From the NCBI GenBank assembly GCA_039105265.1, contig JAPFFF010000068.1, positions 186,001 to 250,000 on the forward strand: DNA of 64,000 nt, in the 5' to 3' direction. This document shows, in pieces, positions 25,424 through 34,219 of the stretch (its first letter is position 1; every line of letters starts with the position of its first letter). The DNA is from Tritrichomonas musculus. Taxonomy: Eukaryota; Parabasalia; Tritrichomonadida; Tritrichomonadidae. The position numbers and the translations under genes were made by a program. Below the pieces are notes generated by a model. That model did not search any database and was not told the DNA's origin. It saw only the letters and a list, made by a program, of their open reading frames with translations.

Positions 25424-26437
25424 TTAAAGTTTACATATAACATTACCATTAGAGTACGCTAAGAATTCAGCTATCTCATTAAACACTCTTCGTCGTTTAT
25501 CTAATTTCTTTTTGGTCTTACCATAATCAACATGAACAAAAATTATATTTCCTTTCTTGTATGTTAATAGACCTTTATGTTGTTGTTTTTTGTGTATACT
25601 TTGTAATTTGCTTCTCATCATTCTTATATATTTCCATTCAAGGTCAATATCGTTTTGCATTTGGGCAGGAGTATAATAAATATATTTACTATCACTTTCA
25701 TAATTATAGTTTCTTACTCGTAGTGAATTATGCGGAGTATTATTGTAATAATTGACCATCTGTTGCATATAATTATTGTTTGCTATTTTTGTGTCGTTTG
25801 TACCAAAAGCATTACGTAAAGTTCTTATAACTGAATCAACTGTTTTATGGGCTAGTGCATATGGAGAAGAGTTTACTACAAATTTGATTCTGTATACTGA
25901 CCATGATTTAATAGTATTTACATCAATCTCATCATTGTATTCTGACAATATTGTTTTTAGTACATTGGTGTTATGTTTATTAATTATTTCATTTAATATT
26001 TTTTCTTTACCTCGCAAACTGCTTTTATACACGATATTGTGAATTGCTGGAACAAATACAATTCCATCATCGTTGGTACGAAGTACAATTATATCATTTT
26101 GTACTGCTTGCAATCCTTTTTCACCATCACATTTAATAGTAAAGATATCAACATCATAATTAACTATAATATCTGTTATCTTTATTGATAATACTCTTGT
26201 TTCTTTACTCTCTATTGGCTCAACTATTAAGAATCTAGTATTAACGTTTATCAAAACAAGATAGATAGTGTTCTTCACAAACATTAGATCAGCTTCCCAA
26301 CAACCAGGTTCGTTACTGAAATTTGGCTTCATATATTGTTTACAAGCTTTTAGTTTATAGTCTGGTACATAAGGCTCCCTAGGAACGTTCTTGAATTTAA
26401 AAAACTTGTACTTACTACTAAATGGGTAAGCAAGCAT
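25424..26437 (-). CDS. Retroviral-type integrase of E1 (337 aa)
   Basis: Core segments CWEADLMFVKNTIYLVLINV and FTIKCDGEKGLQAVQ align in plan with the B integrase. Then come VDSVIRTLRNAFG and MVNYYNNTPHNSLR, and a basic C-terminal SH3-like part (KKGNIIFVHVDYGKTKKKLD). It is clearly the same family but distant. Confidence 0.8.
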   Translation of the reverse strand: MLAYPFSSKYKFFKFKNVPREPYVPDYKLKACKQYMKPNFSNEPGCWEADLMFVKNTIYLVLINVNTRFLIVEPIESKETRVLSIKITDIIVNYDVDIFTIKCDGEKGLQAVQNDIIVLRTNDDGIVFVPAIHNIVYKSSLRGKEKILNEIINKHNTNVLKTILSEYNDEIDVNTIKSWSVYRIKFVVNSSPYALAHKTVDSVIRTLRNAFGTNDTKIANNNYMQQMVNYYNNTPHNSLRVRNYNYESDSKYIYYTPAQMQNDIDLEWKYIRMMRSKLQSIHKKQQHKGLLTYKKGNIIFVHVDYGKTKKKLDKRRRVFNEIAEFLAYSNGNVICKL

Positions 26438-26496
26438 TTATGATGAAAGCAATAGTTAAATTAGGTTGACGGAAACAAAAAAAGAAAGAAGCTTAC

Positions 26497-28527
26497 TTAC
26501 TCTACTTGACTACCTTCAGGACTTTGATCATCAACATAAACAAGTCCATCGAGATTCATTAAGAAGTAAGTATCTCTTGTCAACCATAATTGTGTTGGAC
26601 ATGGATGGACTACGTTCCCTGAAGGTTCGATAACATTATTGTAAGTGTCATTTGCACCAGAATAGATGGGTTGTCCTTGTACTTGAATCTGTACGTTGCC
26701 AAAACCTCCGTCAATTCCATCGAAACAATAACCTGCAGAAGATCTTTCAGCTTGAATATTGAAGACAAAACTACTGGCATCACTAAGAGTATTATTGTAG
26801 CGAACACCATTAGCATCATTCTTAGGCATTGTCATGCTGTCTTCGAACTCCTTTGTGCATTGAAGAGTAATCGCATCAAGGTCTCCTGCAGTAAGTTGAT
26901 TTTCAAAGAACCTTGCTCCAATTGTAGAAACATTTTCATCAGGAAAATTCTTACCACCAATATTTAGATAGCAATTTGAATAAACAGGATTCTCAAAAAC
27001 TGTAAGATCATTATGATGTTTAGGAAACATGATAGAAAGTGTAGTAACATTTATAAGAGGAATATTGAGAGTAGACTTGATACCGTTTGCTGCTGGTGCT
27101 ATTGGAAATGAATGATAATCTACTTTCAGTGATGGAATTATAACACCCTTTGACAGTATTTCTTCTATACCATGCCTTGTAGCTTCACAAACTCCAAAAC
27201 CTTGCATATTAGACTTGCATAACGTAATTGTCATTCTGTTTACAGTGAGGGTAGCAGGCTGTGAGGAATAAGTTTCTTTCAGTACTTGAGCTTTAGCTTC
27301 GTGCAAAGCTTGTAATGTTTGATGAGCACTAACAACAGGGGTCTTTACAATTTGCCATGCGTAATATCTTCCATTTTTGTCAGAATGATTTAATGGTGGT
27401 AATGTTACAGCAGGATTGTGAACACAAATTTCTTCATCACTAGCAGAAGGTTGAAGACCAAACTCAGCAAATTCCTCTGTAGTATAGCTGAAATAGAATT
27501 CCAAATCTGTAAGAATATCAGTGTAACCAGTACTTCCATCATCATTATCCCATTGCTCTCCTATTCTATATTGAATCTTATACTTGACAGGAGTAGGGGT
27601 AGGATCAGGATCAGGAGTAGGTGAAGGTGAAGGATCAGGGTCTGGAGTAGGTGTTGGTGAAGGATCTTTGCCAGGACCAGGAATCACTGCTTCATTTCCA
27701 ATTTGTGTAAATTGATGTTTGAGATGCCCGTGAACCGTAATTTGTTTAAGTTTATCAAGTTCCTCTGTGCTCACACTTTCATTATCTTCGAGGAAAGCTT
27801 TTGTCTCTGCAACAGTGTAAGGATCTATAGCTGCCCAAACCAAACCTGCTGGAGTTACTTGGAATCTTATAGAGAGATCACCTATGATTCCATTAGGGAA
27901 GAGATCAAATGCCTGCAGTGCAAGAAGATCATCAAAAGGAACATTAAGATCGAAATCAACAGAAGTTTTACCATTTTCTTTGAAATTGTTGAGATTGACA
28001 TATGTTCCCGCTACTGTTTGTGAGTATGAAGCTACATTTTCCCAGAGACTGTGAACAAATCTTCTTCGCTTCTTTTCTGTTTCTGGTTTCACAGCAGAAT
28101 AGAGGAAACCTTCTCGTACGCATTCATTTTGTTGATATCCAACATTGACATTATTATGAAGAATTTCCAATCTATCAAACAATTGGTTAGAAGATTTGAG
28201 TCCAACAAAGAGCTTATAGAAATTGTTTGGATCATCAATCTGTTGGAGTTTGCTGAGGTCAGTATTGAGCTGTAAATCAAGTTTGACATGGAAGGTAAGG
28301 AATCCTTTATCAACATCACAAATGAAATGATCAGGGTGTGTAAGAGAAATTTGACTATATTGGCCTTGATGAAATGGGGCTGGTTGGTCATGACAGTCAA
28401 CAGTTCTGAATGAGAATGAGCGTGTACCATCATTTTTATTTATCATTGATCTCATCTGATTGAAAGTATCAAGTACATTACCTGCTTCTATTTTGTAATT
28501 ATGTGCTCTTTCGTTGCGATATAACAT
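26497..28527 (-). CDS. Major capsid protein of E1 with Pro-Asp repeat linker (676 aa)
   Basis: Related to the E2 capsid protein: NNFYKLFVGLKSSNQLFDRL, SLWENVASYSQTVAGTYVNL, LALQAFDLFPNGIIGDLSIR. A linker of PTPDPDPSPSP repeats (about residues 288-312) leads to an extra region between the two barrel halves. Matching blocks of the second half include SSAGYCFDGIDGG and the closing WLTRDTYFLMNLDG. A double jelly roll is inferred from length and relation. The start is shared in pattern with E2. Confidence 0.75.
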   Translation of the reverse strand: MLYRNERAHNYKIEAGNVLDTFNQMRSMINKNDGTRSFSFRTVDCHDQPAPFHQGQYSQISLTHPDHFICDVDKGFLTFHVKLDLQLNTDLSKLQQIDDPNNFYKLFVGLKSSNQLFDRLEILHNNVNVGYQQNECVREGFLYSAVKPETEKKRRRFVHSLWENVASYSQTVAGTYVNLNNFKENGKTSVDFDLNVPFDDLLALQAFDLFPNGIIGDLSIRFQVTPAGLVWAAIDPYTVAETKAFLEDNESVSTEELDKLKQITVHGHLKHQFTQIGNEAVIPGPGKDPSPTPTPDPDPSPSPTPDPDPTPTPVKYKIQYRIGEQWDNDDGSTGYTDILTDLEFYFSYTTEEFAEFGLQPSASDEEICVHNPAVTLPPLNHSDKNGRYYAWQIVKTPVVSAHQTLQALHEAKAQVLKETYSSQPATLTVNRMTITLCKSNMQGFGVCEATRHGIEEILSKGVIIPSLKVDYHSFPIAPAANGIKSTLNIPLINVTTLSIMFPKHHNDLTVFENPVYSNCYLNIGGKNFPDENVSTIGARFFENQLTAGDLDAITLQCTKEFEDSMTMPKNDANGVRYNNTLSDASSFVFNIQAERSSAGYCFDGIDGGFGNVQIQVQGQPIYSGANDTYNNVIEPSGNVVHPCPTQLWLTRDTYFLMNLDGLVYVDDQSPEGSQVE

Positions 28528-28570
28528 TTAACAGTTAATAAAACAAATTATTTACTGAAGAAGAAAACAA

Positions 28571-28792
28571 ATGGCAGCAGGAATTTGGAAGAAACTGAAA
28601 AATGCAGTGAAGAGTGTTGGTGGAAAAATAAAAGGTTTAGCAGTAAAGGCTATAAAAGCTCTTCCTAAAGTAAAGGAGATTTTTGACAAAGTTAAGCCCG
28701 CTTTAGAGTATATACCAGGAGTGAATGGATTTGTAAATACCATTGACAAAGGGCTTAATATCGGTAAGTCAATCATAGATGAAGTAAAATAA
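28571..28792 (+). CDS. 73-aa cationic amphipathic protein beside the capsid gene (E1)
   Basis: It starts MAAGIWKKLKNAVKSVGGKI and consists of Lys/Val/Ile-rich amphipathic helices with Gly breaks. A similar 67-aa protein sits beside the E2 capsid gene (36969-37172), also pointing away from it. The composition is like membrane-active virion peptides or DNA-packing proteins. Function inferred only. Confidence 0.6.
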   Translation: MAAGIWKKLKNAVKSVGGKIKGLAVKAIKALPKVKEIFDKVKPALEYIPGVNGFVNTIDKGLNIGKSIIDEVK

Positions 28793-28828
28793 AGGCTTAT
28801 AACTATTTTTGGTGAGGATTAAAAGGCA

Positions 28829-29209
28829 ATGAAAGTAATTAATGAAGTACAAGAAGAAACAAAATCTTTTAAATCTATTATTGAGTTCGATGCTTACTAT
28901 CGTGATCACAAAGAAGAAATGGAGAAACAAACTACACAACTCTTGAATAAGCTTTACAAGATTGAAGTACCTGATGGAAGTGTCTATAGAATCACTAAGA
29001 AAAATTGTAACAAAGTTGATGGTAAAATTAAAGGTGGTGAAGTGTGTTTGAAGAAAGTAACTGTTCAGAAAGACGATGAACAACCTTTATGGGAAATCGC
29101 TATCGAGTCTGCCAAAGCTGATATTGCAAGTATGAAAGCAAAGATAGAGGAAATAAAGAATGCTGTAAATGCTGTTGTTAAAGTAATTAATGAACTACAA
29201 AAATATTGA
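28829..29209 (+). CDS. 126-aa coiled-coil protein (E1)
   Basis: The N-terminal half has FDAYYRDHKEEMEKQTTQLL, NKLYKIE and YRITK. The same order occurs in the E2 protein at 36263-36682 (FNLWYSKNKDEVDKLTTHKL, NKMYKID, YRITK). The C-terminus is a coiled coil (ASMKAKIEEIKNAVNAVVKV). Trimeric fibre-like or scaffold role is possible. Confidence 0.6.
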   Translation: MKVINEVQEETKSFKSIIEFDAYYRDHKEEMEKQTTQLLNKLYKIEVPDGSVYRITKKNCNKVDGKIKGGEVCLKKVTVQKDDEQPLWEIAIESAKADIASMKAKIEEIKNAVNAVVKVINELQKY

Positions 29210-29263
29210 TGAAATTTTTGGTTAAAGTGATGGAGTGACTTCTCACTGCATTTATGTCACTTC

Positions 29264-30268
29264 TCATATTCTGTTCACATAATAAGCTCTACTAACGTTT
29301 GTTACTTTCCATCTACCAGTTTGTTCAATCTTCTCTGTTAATTGAGCAAAGGTAAGTTTTTGACAGAATTCCTTACTGTATCTTTGTTGGACATCCTTCA
29401 ATAAGAACCTATCGATGTTTGAATAATTGTTTTGCATAAACTTGGCCATATCATAATCAGTTTCGTCAAATTGTCTGTCTAGTTCCTCTTGCTCTGATCG
29501 CATTCTTTCAACTTCACGAAGTGTATAGTCATAGAGTTTTTGTTTGGCTTCGCAGCGTGCACAACGTTTATTGGAGTGAGAATTGATGGTATATATTCTG
29601 GTATTCAGTTTGTTTATACAGAGTCGCATCTTCATCAATGTACTGTAATCAACATGCAATTCATTAATCTCACTGCGCTGTGCATTGTGGCTTTCAATAT
29701 CGTACCAATAATAAACGAACACATCATAGATACAATTGACATATCGTTCTATAAATTGCTTATATTCTTCAAACGTCTCGCTTTCTAAGAGATCACTAGT
29801 ATTCATTACCACTTTATCGCATTTTTCATCAACAGCAGTATGATCGCAATAATAACCAATAAATTGTACGTTCAATTTACGGAGGAACTTCTTGATCTCT
29901 GCACTATCGGTTTGTCTAACTGGTATCTCGTCAAACGTTGATTCAATAGGTTTTGTTTGGGAGATTGCATCTAATTTTGGTAAGCTCGATATCATTGTAA
30001 AGACATCTTTAATATATTTGTTGTTGTGCTCTTGTTTAACATCATAGAAGGATGGATCATAGTGATCAGTTAGCAAGTCATGCATGATTCTTCTCTTCGT
30101 ACTTAATTCCTTTTCACAACTAACTTTCACAAGAGGCTCAATTGGTGCTCCATATATATCGTAGTGCATTTCTACAACATCATTTACTTCCTTTATTGGT
30201 TTTGGTAAAAGGTTAACAAGGTATTCAGCTATATGAAGTTCTGTTTGATTGGTTGTTGGTGTAATCAT
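29264..30268 (-). CDS. 334-aa protein with Cys pair and possible winged-helix C-terminus (E1)
   Basis: No close family recognised. It has a zinc-ribbon-like CARCEAK, a charged helix, and a C-terminal domain (FLLKDVQQRYSKEFCQKLTF, then GRWKVTNVSRAYYV) that by eye resembles the winged helix at the end of viral primase-helicases. Its start lies 33 bases from a 67-bp repeat shared with the HNH gene upstream region. Confidence 0.55.
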   Translation of the reverse strand: MITPTTNQTELHIAEYLVNLLPKPIKEVNDVVEMHYDIYGAPIEPLVKVSCEKELSTKRRIMHDLLTDHYDPSFYDVKQEHNNKYIKDVFTMISSLPKLDAISQTKPIESTFDEIPVRQTDSAEIKKFLRKLNVQFIGYYCDHTAVDEKCDKVVMNTSDLLESETFEEYKQFIERYVNCIYDVFVYYWYDIESHNAQRSEINELHVDYSTLMKMRLCINKLNTRIYTINSHSNKRCARCEAKQKLYDYTLREVERMRSEQEELDRQFDETDYDMAKFMQNNYSNIDRFLLKDVQQRYSKEFCQKLTFAQLTEKIEQTGRWKVTNVSRAYYVNRI

Positions 30269-30300
30269 ATATATGTAAATATTTAATAAAAAATAAAATA

Positions 30301-30367
30301 AAAATAGAAAGTGACATTTTCATAGTGAGAACTCACTTGTTCACTTTTGGTGTTATTTTCAGAAATT
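30301..30367 (-). promoter_or_regulatory. E1 promoter repeat, copy 1 (upstream of the 334-aa gene)
   Basis: About 67 bp nearly identical to 31034-31101. It includes the palindrome AGTGAGAACTCACT and TTCACTTTTGGTGTTATTTT. Both copies lie 33-42 bases upstream of a minus-strand start codon, as expected for a shared promoter or operator. A shorter related sequence lies at 29225-29275. Confidence 0.6.
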
Positions 30368-30392
30368 AGACACAAAAATAATAAAGAAGTTT

Positions 30393-30992
30393 TTAATCTA
30401 ATGAATGCTGGTGCTTGAAACGATTGATATAAACAGCGACACGTTTATGATTATCATTCATGGAAACAAACTTATTATTGCTTTTGTTGATGTTGATATG
30501 TAATATCCTATAGAGCTTATCAGTCATTTTGCTGTAAAATATGTCTTCATCATTTTCCTCATCATGATAGTAATAATACTTGTCTTCCTCAAATTCATGG
30601 TGCTCTGTACGAGTTTCATAAAACAAAACCTTTATTGCTTCATCAGGTATATCATCAACAAATTCGTATTGAACACCTCTGGTAGAGATTCTATTGAAGT
30701 TGTTATCAGAACGTGAACACCACCTCAAATCCTCTATTCTATTATCTGTTCTATCATGATTAATATGGTCGACAAAAGGAAGGTTATCAAGATTTTCGAT
30801 AAATTGTGAAGCAATAATTCTATGCTTCTGATATATTTTTCCATTAAGAGTTACTATTAAATACCCATCATTGTTCATGGTCTCACTACAAACACGATGA
30901 TCATTCTTTCTTCTAATGGCATGTGGATATGTTGTCAATATTTCATAGTCCTCATGATTGACAAGTGTAACAAATTCTGACATTTCTGTCAT
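30393..30992 (-). CDS. HNH endonuclease of E1 (199 aa)
   Basis: NUMOD4-like DYEILTTYPHAIRRKNDHRV, then KIYQKHRIIASQFIENLD, FVDHINHDRTDNRIEDLRW and NNFNR. It is the same family as the 111-aa B/C/D nucleases but carries an extra C-terminal domain of about 90 residues rich in acidic and aromatic residues. It shares its upstream repeat with the 334-aa gene. Confidence 0.85.
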   Translation of the reverse strand: MTEMSEFVTLVNHEDYEILTTYPHAIRRKNDHRVCSETMNNDGYLIVTLNGKIYQKHRIIASQFIENLDNLPFVDHINHDRTDNRIEDLRWCSRSDNNFNRISTRGVQYEFVDDIPDEAIKVLFYETRTEHHEFEEDKYYYYHDEENDEDIFYSKMTDKLYRILHININKSNNKFVSMNDNHKRVAVYINRFKHQHSLD

Positions 30993-31033
30993 TTGTATTT
31001 TGTGTAAATATAAATAAAAATAATATAATTATG

Positions 31034-31101
31034 AAAAATAGAAAGTGACATAAACACAGTGAGAACTCACTTGTTCACTTTTGGTGTTATTTTTAGAAAT
31101 T
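31034..31101 (-). promoter_or_regulatory. E1 promoter repeat, copy 2 (upstream of the HNH gene)
   Basis: Second copy of the repeat at 30301-30367, including AGTGAGAACTCACTTGTTCA. It sits at the equivalent distance from the HNH start. Confidence 0.6.
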
Positions 31102-31326
31102 GTTCATCGAAATTGTTGAATGGTTTAGTGTAAGCAAATGATAATTCAGTGGCTTTGTTATTTTTACTGGTGGTTCATGATTAATATTTCCTTTCTCCTC
31201 ATACTTCTTAACCGTTGGCTGTGAATTAATTCTTGTCCTTTCTTTTTGTTGTTTGAGTCTCTGTTTGTCAAAATGATTTTGATGTTTGTCATCATGTAAG
31301 GTTCTCCTTTGTTCATAATTACTCAT
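31093..31326 (-). CDS. 77-aa basic protein (E1)
   Basis: The start MSNYEQRRTLHDDKHQNHF at 31326 is preferred over an upstream in-frame start. That choice leaves a 15-base divergent gap to the 77-aa coiled-coil gene, the same spacing as the protease/83-aa pair in B. A segment HEPPVKITKP faintly recalls HEPPVSITDG of the 144-aa B protein. Function unknown. Confidence 0.5.
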   Translation of the reverse strand: MSNYEQRRTLHDDKHQNHFDKQRLKQQKERTRINSQPTVKKYEEKGNINHEPPVKITKPLNYHLLTLNHSTISMNNF

Positions 31327-31341
31327 TTTAATAGTAAGTAA

Positions 31342-31575
31342 ATGACAGATTTGAACGAATATAAGAAGGAAATACCTCAATTGAAGCAAATAAAGCGATC
31401 ATTGAAAGAAAGAGTATATGAAGCCAAGCAGCATCTTAATAATGTAAAAACAGGAATGTTGGGTTCAAATGGATTAGCCATTAGAGAAAGCCTTATAGAA
31501 GACATCAATTCATTGAAAGAAAAAGTAGCCAAACTTGAAACTGAACTAAGAGAACTAACCAATAATGAACAATAG
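31342..31575 (+). CDS. 77-aa coiled-coil protein (E1)
   Basis: It contains GMLGSNGLAIRESLIEDIN followed by a coiled coil. A remnant in A1 (2703-2912) shares this segment almost exactly. Function unknown. Confidence 0.6.
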   Translation: MTDLNEYKKEIPQLKQIKRSLKERVYEAKQHLNNVKTGMLGSNGLAIRESLIEDINSLKEKVAKLETELRELTNNEQ

Positions 31576-31594
31576 ATGTTTTACTCACATTGAA

Positions 31595-32152
31595 ATGTCA
31601 AACGTATTGCATAAAGCAAGAATCTTATCAAGTGAAAACGATAGTAGTTGTAAACAAGAACAAAACACTAATGTGAATATAAAAATTAAACCACCACAGT
31701 ACCCTAATGTTCCTCCTTTACAGACTTACGCAAGTGTACAACCTCAAGAAAGAAACATAAATTTTACTCCAGTTGGGGAGAGTGTTCAATCTCCATTACA
31801 ACCACAAATAAGTCTTCTTACAAACGAACTTGAGAACATGGAAATCAAAAACAAATTCCTTGAAACATTGTTAAACATTTATGAACTTAATCCCCTTAGA
31901 GTTAACAACTATCTTGTTTGTCATAGTAATTCACTGATGGAACTAATAAAAATTTTAACAAGAGCTGACAAAGTCGAGCTGGTCATAGATGAAGAAGAAG
32001 GTTGTACAGGCTGCTTATCAAATACAAAGTACATGAAAATACAACGAATATTAGTTACCAAAGATGATAAAGCATTAGATTTAAAAATATGTTTTAATGA
32101 TATTTATAGTCAGTTAGTAAGATACGGAATTTCAACTAAAATGTGTATCTAA
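31595..32152 (+). CDS. 185-aa protein of the shared 174/185/191 family (E1)
   Basis: The start at 31595 gives MSNVLHKARILSSENDSS, matching MSLNRARILSSENDAS of A1. The C-terminal domain has NKFLETLLNIYE, LMELIKILTRADKVEL, Cys turn GCTGC and a final MCI. It lies directly upstream of the ATPase, as in A1. Confidence 0.8.
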   Translation: MSNVLHKARILSSENDSSCKQEQNTNVNIKIKPPQYPNVPPLQTYASVQPQERNINFTPVGESVQSPLQPQISLLTNELENMEIKNKFLETLLNIYELNPLRVNNYLVCHSNSLMELIKILTRADKVELVIDEEEGCTGCLSNTKYMKIQRILVTKDDKALDLKICFNDIYSQLVRYGISTKMCI

Positions 32153-32213
32153 AAAGCAGATCTATATTTTTGCTTTCACTGCACTAAAGTAATACAATTC
32201 TGATGAGAATGAA

Positions 32214-33107
32214 ATGAAACCAACTCAATTCTATTATCGTTCTGATTCTAGTGATTATGAAGATGATGTAATAATGATGCCACAGCCTTTTAATATTGAT
32301 GCTGCTATGTCCGCTGCATATAAACGTAATGAAGGAAAAATAATGTCTGAATCAATACGACCAATTGCTATTGATATCTATTCATGGTATAATTCTCTCA
32401 ATATTCTGGTTGGTCCTCAAGGTAAAGGAAAGACACATGTAATGCTACGTGACATCATTCAAATATCTCGTTTACCTAAAGAAAACAGCTTTCATTTAAT
32501 AGTTTATATCAGCAAGAATGGTAGTATTAATGACTCTACTTTTGAAGCACAGCAAGAATTGATTCAATTACCTATTCATGTTGTTTCTGATGCCAATGCT
32601 GAAAAATATTTGAAAGAACTTGATTTGTGGAAAGAATTGTATGATCGGTATAGTACAACTCCACGAATAACAATAGATAATAACAAACTTCAACAAATGT
32701 TTGAGTTCCTGCGTATCACACCTGCTCAAGCCGAGCTTTCGCGAGGCCTATATGACAAATTCGGTAAACCAAATCAACCATTGAACACTATCATTCTTTG
32801 CGAAGACTTTGTTAGGAGTAAGTTATTGAAATCATCATATTTTACCAACTACATTACACAACTTCGTCATAAACATTCAATAGTTTACATAAATGTACAA
32901 TTCTTCAAGTCAATACCAACTGACTACAAAAATAATGCAACAACTTTCTTCATCTTCTCTGGGTTCTCTCGCCAAAAGATGCAATATATTTATCAACAAG
33001 TTCCAATGCCAGTTGAATTTGAAGAATTATGGCATTATTACATGAAGATGAGGAATCATGACTTTATTTTGATCAATGTTCGTACAAGTAATATTAGCTT
33101 TATATAA
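32214..33107 (+). CDS. Packaging-type ATPase of E1 (297 aa)
   Basis: The P-loop is GPQGKGKT and the Walker B segment is NTIILCEDFV. It is close to the A1 ATPase along its whole length, with an extra loop of about 18 residues before Walker B (AELSRGLYDKFGK). It overlaps the convergent 149-aa gene by eight bases. Confidence 0.8.
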   Translation: MKPTQFYYRSDSSDYEDDVIMMPQPFNIDAAMSAAYKRNEGKIMSESIRPIAIDIYSWYNSLNILVGPQGKGKTHVMLRDIIQISRLPKENSFHLIVYISKNGSINDSTFEAQQELIQLPIHVVSDANAEKYLKELDLWKELYDRYSTTPRITIDNNKLQQMFEFLRITPAQAELSRGLYDKFGKPNQPLNTIILCEDFVRSKLLKSSYFTNYITQLRHKHSIVYINVQFFKSIPTDYKNNATTFFIFSGFSRQKMQYIYQQVPMPVEFEELWHYYMKMRNHDFILINVRTSNISFI

Positions 33108-33549
33108 TTAAATCTTGATGCTTTCCTACAAATAATTCTGGTTCAGGTACATTATATTTTTGTCTTAGTTCTTTAATTTTGTTTCTTGTAGACATACTTG
33201 TTCTCTCTAAACTGTAATTATAATAATCATTTCCTTTGTATTCTTGTGGTTCTGTATTACCATTTATGAAGAATTCTTGGGTCTTCATCGAAAGCCTTCT
33301 TCGTAAGTTTGTGGTAATTGTTATGTTCTCTAATCCTATTTCTGTGATCTTATCAGGATAAATCGTCATAGTTTCACTAATAGTGTTCTTAAGACTTATG
33401 TACAATACTTTTGCACGAAAACTGTTTGTATTCATTATTAGAGGAAACTTTTCACATAATATTGAGAAATCACAATTACGATATTTTTCTGGCTCCGGTA
33501 ATACAGAAATGAGGTTGTTTATATAATCATAGACCTTTGGTGCTTTCAT
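33100..33549 (-). CDS. 149-aa shared core family protein (E1)
   Basis: VYDYINNLIS, CDFSILCEKFP, KVLYISLKN, RRRLS and YYNYSLE correspond to the A1 protein (9471-9926) and the C protein (51000-51446). Confidence 0.75.
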   Translation of the reverse strand: MKAPKVYDYINNLISVLPEPEKYRNCDFSILCEKFPLIMNTNSFRAKVLYISLKNTISETMTIYPDKITEIGLENITITTNLRRRLSMKTQEFFINGNTEPQEYKGNDYYNYSLERTSMSTRNKIKELRQKYNVPEPELFVGKHQDLII

Positions 33550-33604
33550 GTTTTGTGAAATGTGAATAAAAAAATAAATACAAAAATAATAATTGCTTTT
33601 TTAA

Positions 33605-34006
33605 TTAAATTTCCTGAATCTTATCAGTGTTTGGATTGAATTCATTCATGCATTTCTTTCCTTCATCAGTGTATTTAAAGAATTCGTATACCTCATCGTA
33701 AAACTTCTTTGGAAAGTGATATGGCATAATATCATAATCGTCATAACCACCAGTAAGCTCATCAATATAGTAATCAAATATTTCTCCATACTCACGAAAA
33801 GCAGCATTTTCATCATGAAAAGATATGTATAAGTGATTCTGCTTTCTGAATATATCCATTTGTGCGTCTATAATAAAGGGTTCAATAACATCAATAGCAT
33901 CACGGTCACCATCAATGACTTTATCACAAATGTCAGCAAAAAGGTTATACATATCTGTTCCATATGTACGGAGTTGTTTAGCAGCATAATTAGCAAAGGC
34001 TTCCAT
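33605..34006 (-). CDS. 133-aa acidic protein (E1)
   Basis: Starts MEAFANYAAKQLRTYGTDMY; strongly acidic with many aromatic residues (GGYDDYDIMPYHFPKKF). No relative in the window. Function unknown. It is the last gene I assign to E1. Confidence 0.55.
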   Translation of the reverse strand: MEAFANYAAKQLRTYGTDMYNLFADICDKVIDGDRDAIDVIEPFIIDAQMDIFRKQNHLYISFHDENAAFREYGEIFDYYIDELTGGYDDYDIMPYHFPKKFYDEVYEFFKYTDEGKKCMNEFNPNTDKIQEI

Positions 34007-34219
34007 TATATGTAGTGGAAATAAAAAATAAAAAATTTTTTAAAAAATATAATTTTTGAAAAATTGTAAAAACTTAGTTATCCTATCAAAACATAATGAG
34101 TTGATAAAGGGTTCCAGAAAATTATTCAAATGTATAGGTTAGTAATGGAAACACGGGTAAAAACAATAACAAGTACACATACCTGATTTTTTATACCTGA
34201 GCTTGTTGGCTTGCAAGGT

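Larger units (their letters stand above)
23708..34018. mobile_element. Diverged Polinton element E1 (ends not resolved)
   Basis: Parts: a large Pro-rich protein, a penton-like 109-aa protein, integrase, major capsid, small amphipathic protein, coiled-coil proteins, HNH nuclease, the 185-aa family protein, ATPase and the 149-aa family protein. Sequence is far from B, C and D but close in several genes to A1. Element B entered its leftmost visible gene. No terminus was found on the right, where the boundary with E2 is estimated from gene content. Apart from B's insertion most genes look whole. Confidence 0.75.

Noticed and set aside
34019-34219. A gene or terminus between E1 and E2
   Set aside because: Only short AT-rich frames; GGTATG and similar strings do not make a supported intron or terminus.
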